Positions 9,781 through 18,819 of a stretch of DNA of 64,000 bases are shown in pieces. The position numbers were made by a program, and so were the translations under genes. The stretch is taken from assembly GCF_003943415.1 (NCBI RefSeq), contig NZ_RJPK01000002.1, positions 1 through 64,000 of the forward strand. Reading direction: 5' to 3'. The notes beneath the pieces are model-generated. The model had not been told where the DNA came from, ran no database searches, and saw only the letters and a list, made by a program, of their open reading frames with translations. The first letter of the stretch is position 1, and each line of letters begins with the position of its first letter. This DNA is from Streptococcus oralis (GTDB taxonomy: Bacteria > Bacillota > Bacilli > Lactobacillales > Streptococcaceae).

Positions 9781-10371
9781 TTATACTTCGTCGCTTGTTT
9801 CAGCGTCATCGTCAGAAAACTCGTCGTCTTCTTCGTTGAGATCCACATCTTCACCTAAGTCATCAGGAGCGATTTCGTTGATTTCTGCATCGTAAGCTTC
9901 CACTTCATTTTTCTCATCATCAGGATTTTCATCATCATATGAAAGAGCTGGATCTGCTTCGTATGCATCTTCATCTTCTGGATCATCTGCATTGTAGTCA
10001 ATGGCATCTGAATCGCCATCCATAAAGGCATTGACACGTTTTTTCTTAGCTTTTGGTGCTACTTCATCGTCGTCAGTTTCTTCAAGAGCAATGATTTCTT
10101 CGTCGATTTCGTCCACACCATACCATGAACGAAGACCCCATTTGTTGTCTCCAAGAGAGATGAAGCTACCGTCAAAGTTCAACTCTGTGTAGAACAAAGG
10201 CAAAGCTTCGCGGATATCGCTGTTTGATGTTCCAAGGTAGTTTTGAATTTCGTTTACAAGATCGCTAAAATGCATCTCATGATCGCGACCACGAAGTTCC
10301 AAGATAGCACGCGCTACCTCAATCATAGATAGTTCACTTTTTTCTTGCCCAGCAAATACTTCTAATTCCAA
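9781..10371 (-). CDS. rpoE: DNA-directed RNA polymerase delta subunit
   Basis: RpoE (delta) is the Firmicutes RNA polymerase subunit that speeds recycling and changes promoter selectivity. The N-terminal folded HARE-HTH domain (about 1-90, including [21 protein letters not shown]) is followed by a basic KAKKKR patch and a long, disordered Asp/Glu tail rich in DDDE, giving 196 residues. The best start is TTG at 10371: it follows GAGGAG by a few bases and gives the expected N-terminus [16 protein letters not shown]. The upstream in-frame ATG at 10386 has no ribosome site and itself overlaps that Shine-Dalgarno. Confidence 0.93.
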   Translation of the reverse strand: MELEVFAGQEKSELSMIEVARAILELRGRDHEMHFSDLVNEIQNYLGTSNSDIREALPLFYTELNFDGSFISLGDNKWGLRSWYGVDEIDEEIIALEETDDDEVAPKAKKKRVNAFMDGDSDAIDYNADDPEDEDAYEADPALSYDDENPDDEKNEVEAYDAEINEIAPDDLGEDVDLNEEDDEFSDDDAETSDEV

Positions 10372-10443
10372 AGCGTTTCTCCTCATTTTTACTACTATTG
10401 CCAGAGCGAACAGACTCTGACCTCATTTTATCACGTACTCTTT

Positions 10444-10472
10444 ATTGTACGATAATTTTGCGGAATAGTCAA
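10444..10472 (-). promoter_or_regulatory. rpoE promoter
   Basis: TTGACT (10467-10472) and TACAAT (10444-10449) with a 17-bp spacer on the minus strand, about 70 bp before the rpoE start. A second TG-A-TAAAAT lies closer to the gene. Confidence 0.75.
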
Positions 10473-10502
10473 AGGTTAAATGGGAGAAAGTGACAGGACT
10501 TT

Positions 10503-10591
10503 TTATTTCTTTGCTCCCCATCCGATGGTGTCGTGAGGTGGGTTTTTGGTGTCAATCCAGATGAATTCGATGCCGATGATATATTAAATTA
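10503..10591 (-). pseudogene. Short C-terminal gene remnant of unknown origin
   Basis: The stretch 10473-10832 holds no intact gene. At 10503-10591 the minus strand gives an uninterrupted coding-like tail, IGIEFIWIDTKNPPHDTIG then WGAKK and a stop, preceded after two residues by an in-frame stop. Just upstream (10592-10650) a 17-codon ORF, MTNSVSSNRPEKYNIAA, ends at a stop. The two could be the ends of one gene with its middle deleted. I do not recognise the protein. The rest of the interval is the degraded repeat described next and AT-rich sequence. Confidence 0.35.
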
Positions 10592-10770
10592 AGCTGCAAT
10601 GTTGTACTTCTCAGGTCGGTTCGAACTTACAGAATTTGTCATGTAGTAACCTGCTTTCTAGAAATGTTAGTTATATTAGTAGTATTTTGATAATTTGCAA
10701 ATAATTGTATTTTATCTTTTTATTGGATATAAAAATATCTATTTGTACCCATATTTTTACTTACTCCTAT

Positions 10771-10844
10771 GGATTTATCAACAATTTCCTATCTTTATTA
10801 ATTTCCTATTATACAATTATGTACTTTCATCATCAATGTTTATT
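10771..10844 (-). repeat. Degenerate direct repeat of the receiver-HEPN gene's 3' end
   Basis: Plus-strand 10771-10844 aligns without large gaps to 10897-10970, inside the next gene, at an offset of 126 bp; shared blocks include TTAATTTCCT and CATCATCAATGTTT versus TATCATCAATATTT. By eye about three quarters of bases match. Stops interrupt the copy in the gene's frame, and the last codons of the intact gene run into it. It looks like the tail of a decayed paralogue or an old partial tandem duplication. Confidence 0.6.
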
Positions 10845-11699
10845 ATTGATTATTCTTTTTGGTCTTGATCTTACCAATGCTTTCACTCGTTCTGATAGAT
10901 GTATCAATAATTTTCTCTCTTCGTTAATTTCCTCTTCTACAATTTGTATACTTTTATCATCAATATTTGATATCACATATCCTTTTACATCATTAAATTC
11001 TTCTTTAGAATGAGCTAATGAGTTCCGTTTATCTATCATTCGCATCCAATCATTCAATAATGATTTGTTGAGGGTTTTATCACGTTTACTAAGATGATTA
11101 TTTTTAAAATCTCCGTAGAGAGATTTATAATTTCTAGAATCTGCCAAGTCAACCTTTAATATTTTTTTTAATTCATATTCTATCTCAGCATTTTCACTCA
11201 TATACTCTCCTCTAAGAGCATTTAGTTCATCCCATTTTGATAGACTAATTTCAATGGCTTTCTGAAATTCACGTTTAATTACTTCATCACTAGGAGAGGA
11301 TAAGTTGATAATCATAGTATTATTTAATAATCCTAGATTATCTTCCTCATTAATTTTTGTTATTACTGTCTCCTTTATCTCATCATAATTTTTTGAATAA
11401 AGAATAAAAAATTGCTTATAGTTTTCTCGACTTCTTACATCACTTAAAAAGTCAATACCATTATCAATACCATTCGCATATTCTTCTCCTAAATTAAAAT
11501 CGGATATAAAAAAATCGATTCTTTTAGAACTATCATCCAAAACTTTTCTGGCATCTCCAATGCTTTCACATAAATGACAATTATCTGTTAATAATTGATA
11601 ACCTTTATCTTCTATAGCTTTTTCTACTATTTTTAAATAGTCGTGAAAAGCATCTTCCATCTCATCTTCTAACCAAATAATACTAATATCTCTACGCAT
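10833..11699 (-). CDS. Receiver-like protein with C-terminal HEPN-type R-x4-H motif
   Basis: A 288-residue protein, third gene of the island. The N-terminus (about 5-135) has receiver-domain hallmarks: acidic cluster LEDE (10-13), candidate phosphoacceptor D67 in FFISDFNLG, and S102 in ILYSK. The Lys normally before the conserved Pro is replaced (LSSP, 133-136). The C-terminal half is helical and contains D-K-R225-N-S-L-A-H230, matching the R-x4-H active-site pattern of HEPN ribonucleases. I infer a phosphorylation-gated RNase effector; neither activity is proven, and the R-x4-H motif is short enough to be chance. Start follows AGGTGAT, 3 bp after the preceding gene's stop. Confidence 0.6.
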   Translation of the reverse strand: MRRDISIIWLEDEMEDAFHDYLKIVEKAIEDKGYQLLTDNCHLCESIGDARKVLDDSSKRIDFFISDFNLGEEYANGIDNGIDFLSDVRSRENYKQFFILYSKNYDEIKETVITKINEEDNLGLLNNTMIINLSSPSDEVIKREFQKAIEISLSKWDELNALRGEYMSENAEIEYELKKILKVDLADSRNYKSLYGDFKNNHLSKRDKTLNKSLLNDWMRMIDKRNSLAHSKEEFNDVKGYVISNIDDKSIQIVEEEINEERKLLIHLSERVKALVRSRPKRIINNKH

Positions 11700-11702
11700 T
11701 TT

Positions 11703-13820
11703 CTAATTATCACCTAATTCAATTATAAAGCTTGTTTCTTCCGTATTTGAAACCACTTTAATTTCCCATTTAAATTTTTTACAAGTTTGTCTAATTATGT
11801 ACATCCCAACTCCTGTTCCATTTTCTTTAGTAGTAAATCCTAATCTAAAAATATCGTCCTTATTTACTATTTCAGAAGATAATGGCTTATTAGAAGTTAT
11901 AACTAATCTATTTTCTTCATCTATGAATTTAAATATAATTTTGTCTGCTAGTTGATCCATAGCATTTATAATAAAATTATCTAGTATCATACCTAAATCA
12001 AAAATATGTACTCTGGAAGTATGAGGATTATTTGAAAAATCAATTATAATCTCTAAATTTTTATAAGACAGACTGTTTAAGTAACTCTTTATATAACTTT
12101 TGACATTAATGTATTTCCTTCCTTTTACTTCAGAAGTATTTAATTTGAGAATTTGGTTTTTTATTGTAAATAATTTTCCAGAAGATTTTTTTAGACTAAC
12201 AACATACTCGCTCACTCGTTCAAAATCATCTGTCGATTTAAAATCTGCAACAATTTTTTTATTTACTGAATCTATGTTTTTATACACTCCAGTTAATTCA
12301 TGAGCCAGCAAATTTTGTTGCGCAGAATTATTACTTCCAATTAAAACATCCTTTCTTTTACTTTCCTCCTCTGCTATGTCTCTAGCTATTTCTGCTTCTT
12401 TTTGTTTTGTCTCTGCCAATTTTCTAGCTAACTCAGCCTCCTGATGTTGCTGTTCTGCAATTCTTTTATTTTCTTCTGCTTGCTTCCTTTTTTCCTCTGC
12501 AAGTTGCTCTTTTCTTTCTAATTTCTCTTTTTCTTCTTGTCGAATTTTTTCCACTTCTTTGCGAACTACACCACCAATATTAACACGTTCACTTATCAAC
12601 TTATTAACAATTGGTTTTAGCAGTTCAATCAATAAAGTTATCCTTTCATCATTTCCTGATAATCCTTCACGATTTGAAGTTGAAATATCCTCCAAATAAT
12701 CATTGTCTAAAATATCAAATGAGATTTCCCCTTCTATATAATTACTAAATGCTTGAGTATTATTTAACTGTGGCATAAAATCTGATACTGCCAATTTATC
12801 TCTAACATAAAGTCTTAGCTGATTAGCCTTATAAACAGAATTCCTTATAAATCTATTATTGGGATCATTTTTTGTATTTTCAGATGCTTCCACCATATTA
12901 ATTGTACTGTGGATTCCTATCCAACCAGTTAATTCATAATTAAATTCCTTTGCATCTCCTTGTAAAGTTATAAATTTTCTTTTTCCTTTTAAATTTATTT
13001 TAGTAATATCTGATGGATTTAATTTTTTTACCTTACGTAATTTGTTGGATACTTGCTCTAAATCTGCATTTATTTTCACTGAGTCATTTAACAATTTGTT
13101 TTCAACGATACCTTCAGAAGTTTGAAAAAAAGCATACAAATTTTTAAATCCAATTACTTTAGAAACTTTTGAAAATTCTATCTTCTGTTTTGCTTTAGTC
13201 TTGTACGCCACTTCAATAACTGCACCAATATTGTTTAACAAGTAATAATTAGCCAAATTCATCTTTAAAGAATCTAGCTTTCCCTCTGCAAATCCAGCTA
13301 AATTAACTCCAACCGATTTTATCAAAGTCCCCGACTCAAACGAATCCCAAACACTTCTATTTTCAATAGATACATCATTAATGTCAACACGAATTAATTC
13401 AGGAATATCGCTATCAGATGCATTTGTAGAGTCTAACATCCAAGCTGTTTCAGTTCCTCCCTTCTTAGAAACTATATAATATTTTTTTGACAAAAATAAC
13501 GTCGCTAATTTTCCTATACCTTTTCTTCCCTTTGTCTTCTCAGAGAATTCCTCGTTTGATATACGTCTATTTCTACCAATCAAGGCGTATTTAGTAGATA
13601 AATCTTCATAGCTCATTCCACTGCCATTATCTAAAATCTCTAATATCGAATTCTCTTTATCGATAGATTCTATATAGAGCTTGACATTTGTTGCACCAGC
13701 ATCTAAACCATTAGCTATTAATTCAGATATTGCGCTCCAATTATTAGTATACATTTGCTTTCCTAACAAGTTTAAAGCAAAATAAGAGAAGTTAAATGGG
13801 ATACTATTAGTTTCTATCAT
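11703..13820 (-). CDS. Dual-ATPase protein: GHKL (MORC/Hsp90-like) plus histidine-kinase-like module
   Basis: A 705-residue protein. The N-terminal GHKL fold shows E33 and N37 in SELIANGLDAG, the DNGSGM box (64-69) and the lid GRKGIGK (98-104), as in Hsp90, MutL and MORC ATPases. A long Lys/Glu/Ala/Gln coiled coil spans about 420-490. Then comes a histidine-kinase-like half: H-box LLAHELTG with H507, N-box LDNFIINAMDQL (N615, N619) and G2 box GTGVGM (668-673). The DxGxG G1 box is missing (TSNKP instead). No membrane segment is present, so it is cytosolic. I infer a sensor that signals to the neighbouring receiver-like protein. Start ATG 13820 follows AAAGG. Confidence 0.7.
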   Translation of the reverse strand: MIETNSIPFNFSYFALNLLGKQMYTNNWSAISELIANGLDAGATNVKLYIESIDKENSILEILDNGSGMSYEDLSTKYALIGRNRRISNEEFSEKTKGRKGIGKLATLFLSKKYYIVSKKGGTETAWMLDSTNASDSDIPELIRVDINDVSIENRSVWDSFESGTLIKSVGVNLAGFAEGKLDSLKMNLANYYLLNNIGAVIEVAYKTKAKQKIEFSKVSKVIGFKNLYAFFQTSEGIVENKLLNDSVKINADLEQVSNKLRKVKKLNPSDITKINLKGKRKFITLQGDAKEFNYELTGWIGIHSTINMVEASENTKNDPNNRFIRNSVYKANQLRLYVRDKLAVSDFMPQLNNTQAFSNYIEGEISFDILDNDYLEDISTSNREGLSGNDERITLLIELLKPIVNKLISERVNIGGVVRKEVEKIRQEEKEKLERKEQLAEEKRKQAEENKRIAEQQHQEAELARKLAETKQKEAEIARDIAEEESKRKDVLIGSNNSAQQNLLAHELTGVYKNIDSVNKKIVADFKSTDDFERVSEYVVSLKKSSGKLFTIKNQILKLNTSEVKGRKYINVKSYIKSYLNSLSYKNLEIIIDFSNNPHTSRVHIFDLGMILDNFIINAMDQLADKIIFKFIDEENRLVITSNKPLSSEIVNKDDIFRLGFTTKENGTGVGMYIIRQTCKKFKWEIKVVSNTEETSFIIELGDN

Positions 13821-13832
13821 AATTAAACGCCT

Positions 13833-14996
13833 TTATAATTTATTATCCTCGAAAAAATTTTTTATTCTATTAGCCAGATGAATACTCAAAATAGGGGGTA
13901 CAGCATTCCCAATTTGAGTATTGATAGCTTGCAATCCACCTACAAATTTATAATTATCTGGAAAAGATTGAATTCTTGCCCCTTCTCTAGCCGTCAAAGC
14001 TCTGTTTTGTTCAGGATGAATGCAACGAAGAGAGGATGGTGTTGACAAATTATTTGTAATGGTAGTAGAAGGTCTATCCCACCACAATCTACCGTAAGTA
14101 TTATTATAGCCAGAAGTCAGGTATAAATCTTTATCTAAAATACCATCTTCTACCATCCTATTAATATCGTTTTTCCCTTGCCCCTCTCCAAGAGCTCTCA
14201 TTATCTTTTGTAATCTCTCACCATGATTTCGACTAACATGATTAAGTAGCTCGGTTTGATTTCCTTTTAATAAAGCTTGGTACTCTGTTCTTGGTTCACA
14301 TATATAATTATTTTTTTGTTCATTATTTCCTAATATAGGTAAATCACTAATTGCATCTCTTAATGTAATTTCATTGTTTAGGGTAGTTTCTTCTGGGAAT
14401 GTCCACTCGAACTTAATTTTTAAATCCTTTCTTATTCCTATCAAAAAGACACGTTCTCTATTTTGAGGAACCCCAAAATCTTTTGCATTAATTAATTTAG
14501 TATAAACGTCATAACCACTGACATCACCAAAGCTTGATAAATCATTAAAACTTTCTTTTACATTTCTAATGATTGGGCCGTTCTGTTCATTTTTCATAGT
14601 TAAAAGTCCATAAACATTTTCAAAAACAAAAATCTTAGGTTGGATAAAAGAAAGTATCCTTCGATATTCTCTATACATTTTAGCTCTTTTATCATATTGT
14701 CTCTTACCAACTGTACTAAATGACTGACAAGGTGGTCCACCAATAACTAAATCAACTTTTTTTGAACTGATTCCTTTGGATTTTAAAAAATGTTCATCTA
14801 TATTAGCAATATCTTCCTCAATCATAGTAACTCTAGGATAATTTTGTCTGAAAGCTTCTGCTGCATCATGATTGAATTCATTTGCAAATCTAATGTTAAA
14901 GTCATTTCTGGAAACAAATTTATTATTTTTAATTGTATTCTGAAAGCCAAAAGTCAATCCTCCAGCACCAGAAAATAAGTCTACAACTTCTATCAT
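13833..14996 (-). CDS. DNA (cytosine-5-)-methyltransferase
   Basis: A 387-residue C5-cytosine methyltransferase with motifs in canonical order: motif I VVDLFSGAGGLTFGF (4-18), motif IV GGPPCQSFS with catalytic C90, motif VI ENV (126-128), motif VIII QNRERV (178-183), a target-recognition region about 200-300, motif IX ARIQSFPDNY and motif X QIGNAVPP. The recognition sequence cannot be read from the protein. No restriction endonuclease gene is adjacent; instead two signalling-like genes follow on the same strand, 12 and 3 bp apart. First gene of the island; a TATAAT is at 15032-15037. The three genes are visibly AT-richer than valS or rpoE, consistent with horizontal acquisition. Confidence 0.92.
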   Translation of the reverse strand: MIEVVDLFSGAGGLTFGFQNTIKNNKFVSRNDFNIRFANEFNHDAAEAFRQNYPRVTMIEEDIANIDEHFLKSKGISSKKVDLVIGGPPCQSFSTVGKRQYDKRAKMYREYRRILSFIQPKIFVFENVYGLLTMKNEQNGPIIRNVKESFNDLSSFGDVSGYDVYTKLINAKDFGVPQNRERVFLIGIRKDLKIKFEWTFPEETTLNNEITLRDAISDLPILGNNEQKNNYICEPRTEYQALLKGNQTELLNHVSRNHGERLQKIMRALGEGQGKNDINRMVEDGILDKDLYLTSGYNNTYGRLWWDRPSTTITNNLSTPSSLRCIHPEQNRALTAREGARIQSFPDNYKFVGGLQAINTQIGNAVPPILSIHLANRIKNFFEDNKL

Positions 14997-15031
14997 TTCT
15001 TACCTTTTTACAAAAAATATTCTCATTTTTC

Positions 15032-15037
15032 ATTATA
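15032..15037 (-). promoter_or_regulatory. -10 element before the methyltransferase gene
   Basis: TATAAT on the minus strand 36 bp before the ATG, squeezed against the valS terminator. No convincing -35 is visible because that space is taken by the terminator stem. Confidence 0.45.
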
Positions 15038-15065
15038 CCAAAAACCCCAGCAAATTGCCGAGGTT
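15038..15065 (-). terminator. Terminator after valS
   Basis: AACCTCGGCAA and TTGCTGGGGTT pair with two G-U wobbles, followed by TTTTT on the minus strand, 6 bp beyond the valS stop. Confidence 0.75.
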
Positions 15066-15071
15066 TATAGT

Positions 15072-17723
15072 TTATTTCACCAACTTCTTCATCTCATCAA
15101 TACGTGCGACGGTCGCGTCGTATTTGGCTTGGTAGTCGGCTTGTTTGTCACGTTCTTTTTGGACGACTTCTGGTTTAGCATTGGCTACGAAGCGTTCGTT
15201 AGAGAGCTTTTTACCGACCATATCCAGTTCTTTTTGCCATTTAGCCAGTTCCTTGTCGAGACGAGCTAATTCTTCTTCGACATTGAGGAGGTCTGCGAGT
15301 GGCAAGTAGATTTCTGCTCCTGTGATGACGCTTGACATGGCGAGTTCAGGTGCAGGGATGGTTGATGCTATTTCCAAGTGTTCTGGATTTGTGAAGCGTT
15401 TGATGTAGTTGACATTGCTGTTAAAGAAGGCTTCCAGGTCGCTATCACTTGTCTTAACAAGGATGGTGATAGGCTTGCTTGGTGCTACGTTTACTTCCGC
15501 ACGCGCATTACGAACGGCACGGATCAAGTCTTTGAGGCTTTCGACACCAGTGTGGGCAGCAAGGTCTTCAAAGGCTGGGTTAACAGTTGGGTATTCCGCT
15601 GTCACGATAGAGCCTTCTGAGATTTGTCCAAAGATTTCCTCTGTCACAAATGGCATGATTGGGTGAAGGAGACGAAGGATCTTGTCCAAAGTATAAAGGA
15701 GAACAGAACGTGTGATGACTTTCTCTTCTTCGTTATCACTGTAAAGCACTTCCTTGGTCAACTCAACGTACCAGTCCGCAAACTCATCCCAGATGAAATT
15801 GTAGAGGATGTGTCCAGCTACACCAAACTCAAACTTATCAAAGTTTTCAGTGACTTTTCCGATCGTTTCATTGAGGTTGTGGAGAATCCAGCAATCTGTG
15901 ATATTTCCAGCTTCCTTGTTGACAACTTTTTCCATATTGGCAGTAGCTTGCTCAAGGGTCAAGCCTTCATTGTTCATGAGGATGTAGCGAGAGATGTTCC
16001 AGATCTTGTTAATGAAGTTCCATGAAGCATCCATTTTCTCGTAAGAGAAACGGACGTCTTGACCTGGGGCAGAACCATTTGAAAGGAACCAACGAAGGGC
16101 ATCGGCACCGTATTTCTCGATAACATCCATTGGGTCAATACCGTTTCCAAGAGATTTCGACATCTTACGTCCTTGCTCGTCACGGATGAGACCGTGGATC
16201 AGAACGTTTTGGAATGGCTGACGACCTGTGAATTCCAATGATTGGAAGATCATACGAGACACCCAGAAGAAGATGATGTCGTAACCTGTTACCAAGGTTG
16301 AAGTTGGAAAGTAACGTTTGAAATCTTCTGAGTCGACATCAGGCCAGCCCATGGTTGAGAATGGCCAAAGGGCAGAACTGAACCAAGTATCCAAGACGTC
16401 TTCATCTTGTGTCCATCCGTCACCTTCTGGAGCTTCTTCACCGACATACATTTCACCCTCAGCATTGTACCAAGCAGGGATTTGGTGACCCCACCAGAGC
16501 TGACGAGAGATTACCCAGTCGTGGACATTTTCCATCCATTGGAGGAAGGTATCGTTGAAACGAGGTGGGTAGAATTCTACCTTGTCCTCTGTGTCCTGGT
16601 TGGCAATGGCGTTCTTAGCCAATTGGTCCATCTTGACAAACCACTGAGTAGACAAGCGTGGTTCAACCACGACACCAGTACGCTCTGAGTGACCAACACT
16701 GTGGACACGTTTTTCGATTTTAACCAGAGCACCGATTTCTTCTAGCTTAGCAACGACTGCCTTACGAGCTTCAAAACGGTCCATGCCCGCAAATTCAAAG
16801 GCCAAGTCGTTCATAGTTCCATCATCGTTCATAACGTTGACTTGTGGCAAGTTATGGCGTTGACCAACCAAGAAGTCGTTTGGATCGTGGGCAGGTGTGA
16901 TTTTTACGACACCCGTACCAAACTCAGGATCAGCATGCTCATCTCCAACGATTGGGATGAGTTTATTAGCGATTGGAAGGATGACGTTTTTACCAATCAA
17001 GTCCTTGTAGCGTGGGTCTTCTGGATTGACCGCAACCGCAACGTCCCCAAACATAGTTTCAGGTCGAGTAGTCGCCACTTCAAGGGCGCGTGAACCGTCT
17101 TCTAGCATGTAGTTCATGTGGTAGAAGGCACCTTCCACGTCCTTGTGGATAACCTCAATATCAGAAAGAGCTGTTCGAGCTGCTGGGTCCCAGTTGATGA
17201 TAAACTCACCACGGTAGATCCAGCCTTTCTTGTAAAGGTCCACAAAGACCTTGCGAACGGCTTTTGACAAACCTTCGTCAAGAGTGAAACGCTCACGAGA
17301 GTAGTCTACAGAGAGGCCCATCTTACCCCATTGTTCCTTGATAGTAGTGGCATACTCGTCTTTCCATTCCCAGACCTTATCGAGGAATTTTTCACGACCC
17401 AGGTCGTAACGCGTAATGCCCTCACCACGCAAGCGCTCCTCAACCTTAGCCTGAGTCGCAATCCCCGCGTGGTCCATACCAGGAAGCCAAAGCGTATCAA
17501 ACCCTTGCATGCGTTTTTGACGGATGATGATATCTTGCAAAGTCGTATCCCAAGCATGACCAAGGTGAAGTTTACCTGTAACGTTTGGTGGTGGAATCAC
17601 GATTGAATAAGGCTTAGCCTTTTTATCGCCTGAAGGCTTGAAAACATCTTCATCAAGCCATTTTTGGTAACGACCAGCCTCAACTTCGGCTGGATTGTAT
17701 TTAGGTGAAAGTTCTTTAGACAT
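15072..17723 (-). CDS. valS: Valyl-tRNA synthetase
   Basis: The 883-residue class I synthetase charges tRNA-Val and edits mischarged threonine. Signature H53-L-G-H56 follows the PPPNVTG start of the catalytic core; the second signature KMSKS is at 520-524. The CP1 editing domain lies between, and the C-terminal arm is a tRNA-contacting coiled coil rich in [12 protein letters not shown] and KQADYQAKY. Last gene of a T-box-controlled operon that begins at 19619; a foreign-looking membrane gene separates it from the GNAT gene. Its own terminator abuts the methyltransferase island. Confidence 0.98.
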   Translation of the reverse strand: MSKELSPKYNPAEVEAGRYQKWLDEDVFKPSGDKKAKPYSIVIPPPNVTGKLHLGHAWDTTLQDIIIRQKRMQGFDTLWLPGMDHAGIATQAKVEERLRGEGITRYDLGREKFLDKVWEWKDEYATTIKEQWGKMGLSVDYSRERFTLDEGLSKAVRKVFVDLYKKGWIYRGEFIINWDPAARTALSDIEVIHKDVEGAFYHMNYMLEDGSRALEVATTRPETMFGDVAVAVNPEDPRYKDLIGKNVILPIANKLIPIVGDEHADPEFGTGVVKITPAHDPNDFLVGQRHNLPQVNVMNDDGTMNDLAFEFAGMDRFEARKAVVAKLEEIGALVKIEKRVHSVGHSERTGVVVEPRLSTQWFVKMDQLAKNAIANQDTEDKVEFYPPRFNDTFLQWMENVHDWVISRQLWWGHQIPAWYNAEGEMYVGEEAPEGDGWTQDEDVLDTWFSSALWPFSTMGWPDVDSEDFKRYFPTSTLVTGYDIIFFWVSRMIFQSLEFTGRQPFQNVLIHGLIRDEQGRKMSKSLGNGIDPMDVIEKYGADALRWFLSNGSAPGQDVRFSYEKMDASWNFINKIWNISRYILMNNEGLTLEQATANMEKVVNKEAGNITDCWILHNLNETIGKVTENFDKFEFGVAGHILYNFIWDEFADWYVELTKEVLYSDNEEEKVITRSVLLYTLDKILRLLHPIMPFVTEEIFGQISEGSIVTAEYPTVNPAFEDLAAHTGVESLKDLIRAVRNARAEVNVAPSKPITILVKTSDSDLEAFFNSNVNYIKRFTNPEHLEIASTIPAPELAMSSVITGAEIYLPLADLLNVEEELARLDKELAKWQKELDMVGKKLSNERFVANAKPEVVQKERDKQADYQAKYDATVARIDEMKKLVK

Positions 17724-17760
17724 GTGTGTTCTCCTTAATTATTAGTTTCCTAATTAGCTT

Positions 17761-18741
17761 CTATTTTAATTTCTTATTTAGTTTCTTGCGTATTTTTATC
17801 TGTTCTTTTTTTAGTTTATTAACATCTTCTTTTGTTATATTATATTTTATATCCCATAATTTTTGTTTCAATCTATAATTTAAATTGTAAATTTCGTAAT
17901 ATTTTAACTCTAAATCAGTCCTATTTTTTTCTATCTTTTTTATTTGAGAAATATATTTATAGTCTATATTAAAAATTTGATAAATTAACAAAAGTTCGGA
18001 AGAAATTATAATTAACATAAAAATTAACAGGAAGATATTTACCAGAAAATTCAATTTAAATAGATTATAAAAATTCAATAGAATAAATATTAAATAAAGT
18101 GAATAAAGATGAGGCGATACAAACCCAACTAAGGAGGTTAGTATTAAAATAGTTTTTTCTTTAGGCGAATCAGAATTGAGTTTAGATAGCAATTTTATTA
18201 GGGACGGTTGCAAAAATAAAAGAATAACTGAAAATAATGATAAATACATATTTACTTCATTATTCACATTTCCCGCCCAAAATAACATTATTAAGTTTAG
18301 AATTATCAATCCCCATCTTAAAAAATTCCATAAGAAATTATTATTAATTCTAACCTCATTTTTTGAACGTTCCCAATCATATTTCAAGAGTAACCTTAGA
18401 TACTGAATGAGTTTTTGCGATTTTTCTTCTGAGTAATCAAAATCATTTAAAAGATCCCAAATATGTCCATCTTTCATGTAATACTCATTAGTATATTTAA
18501 TATTTCTACAATAGCCATATGGATTGATTTGTGTTCTAAGACAATTTACTGCAGACTCCCTATTTTCTCCATTTAGCAAATCAACAATTATTAACTTTAT
18601 GCTTTTTCTCCATTCAGAGCGTTCTTTAGTAATATAATCAAGTTGATTTCTTTTACTATTATTAGCGAAAACTAAAATTGCACTCAAGATAGCCCCTAGA
18701 CCAGCTCCACTAATTAGAGTAATAATCTGGCTTATTTCCAA
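17761..18741 (-). CDS. AT-rich membrane protein of unknown function inside the valS operon
   Basis: I do not recognise the family. From TTG 18741, which follows GAGG at proper spacing, the protein is 326 residues. An N-terminal membrane segment (LISGAGLGAILSAILVFAN) is followed by a cytosolic region containing KERSEWRKSIKL and a QINPYGYC motif. Four or five more hydrophobic segments follow (LWNFLRWGLIILNLIMLFW, MYLSLFSVILLFL, LYLIFILL, VNIFLLIFMLIIIS), then a Lys-rich coiled-coil tail. An in-frame opening reaches a TTG at 18807, but that start lacks a ribosome site and would translate a perfect hairpin. Base use is much more AT-rich than valS or the GNAT gene, suggesting an insertion into the operon. 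Confidence 0.6.
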   Translation of the reverse strand: MEISQIITLISGAGLGAILSAILVFANNSKRNQLDYITKERSEWRKSIKLIIVDLLNGENRESAVNCLRTQINPYGYCRNIKYTNEYYMKDGHIWDLLNDFDYSEEKSQKLIQYLRLLLKYDWERSKNEVRINNNFLWNFLRWGLIILNLIMLFWAGNVNNEVNMYLSLFSVILLFLQPSLIKLLSKLNSDSPKEKTILILTSLVGFVSPHLYSLYLIFILLNFYNLFKLNFLVNIFLLIFMLIIISSELLLIYQIFNIDYKYISQIKKIEKNRTDLELKYYEIYNLNYRLKQKLWDIKYNITKEDVNKLKKEQIKIRKKLNKKLK

Positions 18742-18779
18742 TCTTCTAACCTCGCTTTCGAAATTTTTCAACACATCCC

Positions 18780-18804
18780 AACTGTTCGATTTTCTCGAAC
18801 AGTT
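18780..18804 (-). repeat. Perfect 10-bp inverted repeat between the GNAT and membrane-protein genes
   Basis: AACTGTTCGA and TCGAACAGTT flank a 5-base loop, 15 bp after the GNAT stop. There is no T run on either strand, so it is more likely an intercistronic RNA hairpin than an intrinsic terminator. Confidence 0.75.
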
Positions 18805-18819
18805 CAACTAACAGTTTCT

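Noticed and set aside
10705..11013. 102-codon plus-strand open frame at the island edge
   Set aside because: AT-rich shadow of the minus-strand effector gene and its degraded repeat; no ribosome site or family.
11703..13820. Ordinary two-component system with membrane sensor
   Set aside because: The kinase-like protein has no membrane segment, has an extra N-terminal GHKL domain and lacks the G1 box; the partner has no DNA-binding output domain.
10833..14996. DISARM, BREX or type II restriction-modification system
   Set aside because: No helicase, PglZ, BrxL or restriction endonuclease signature is visible; only the methylase fits.
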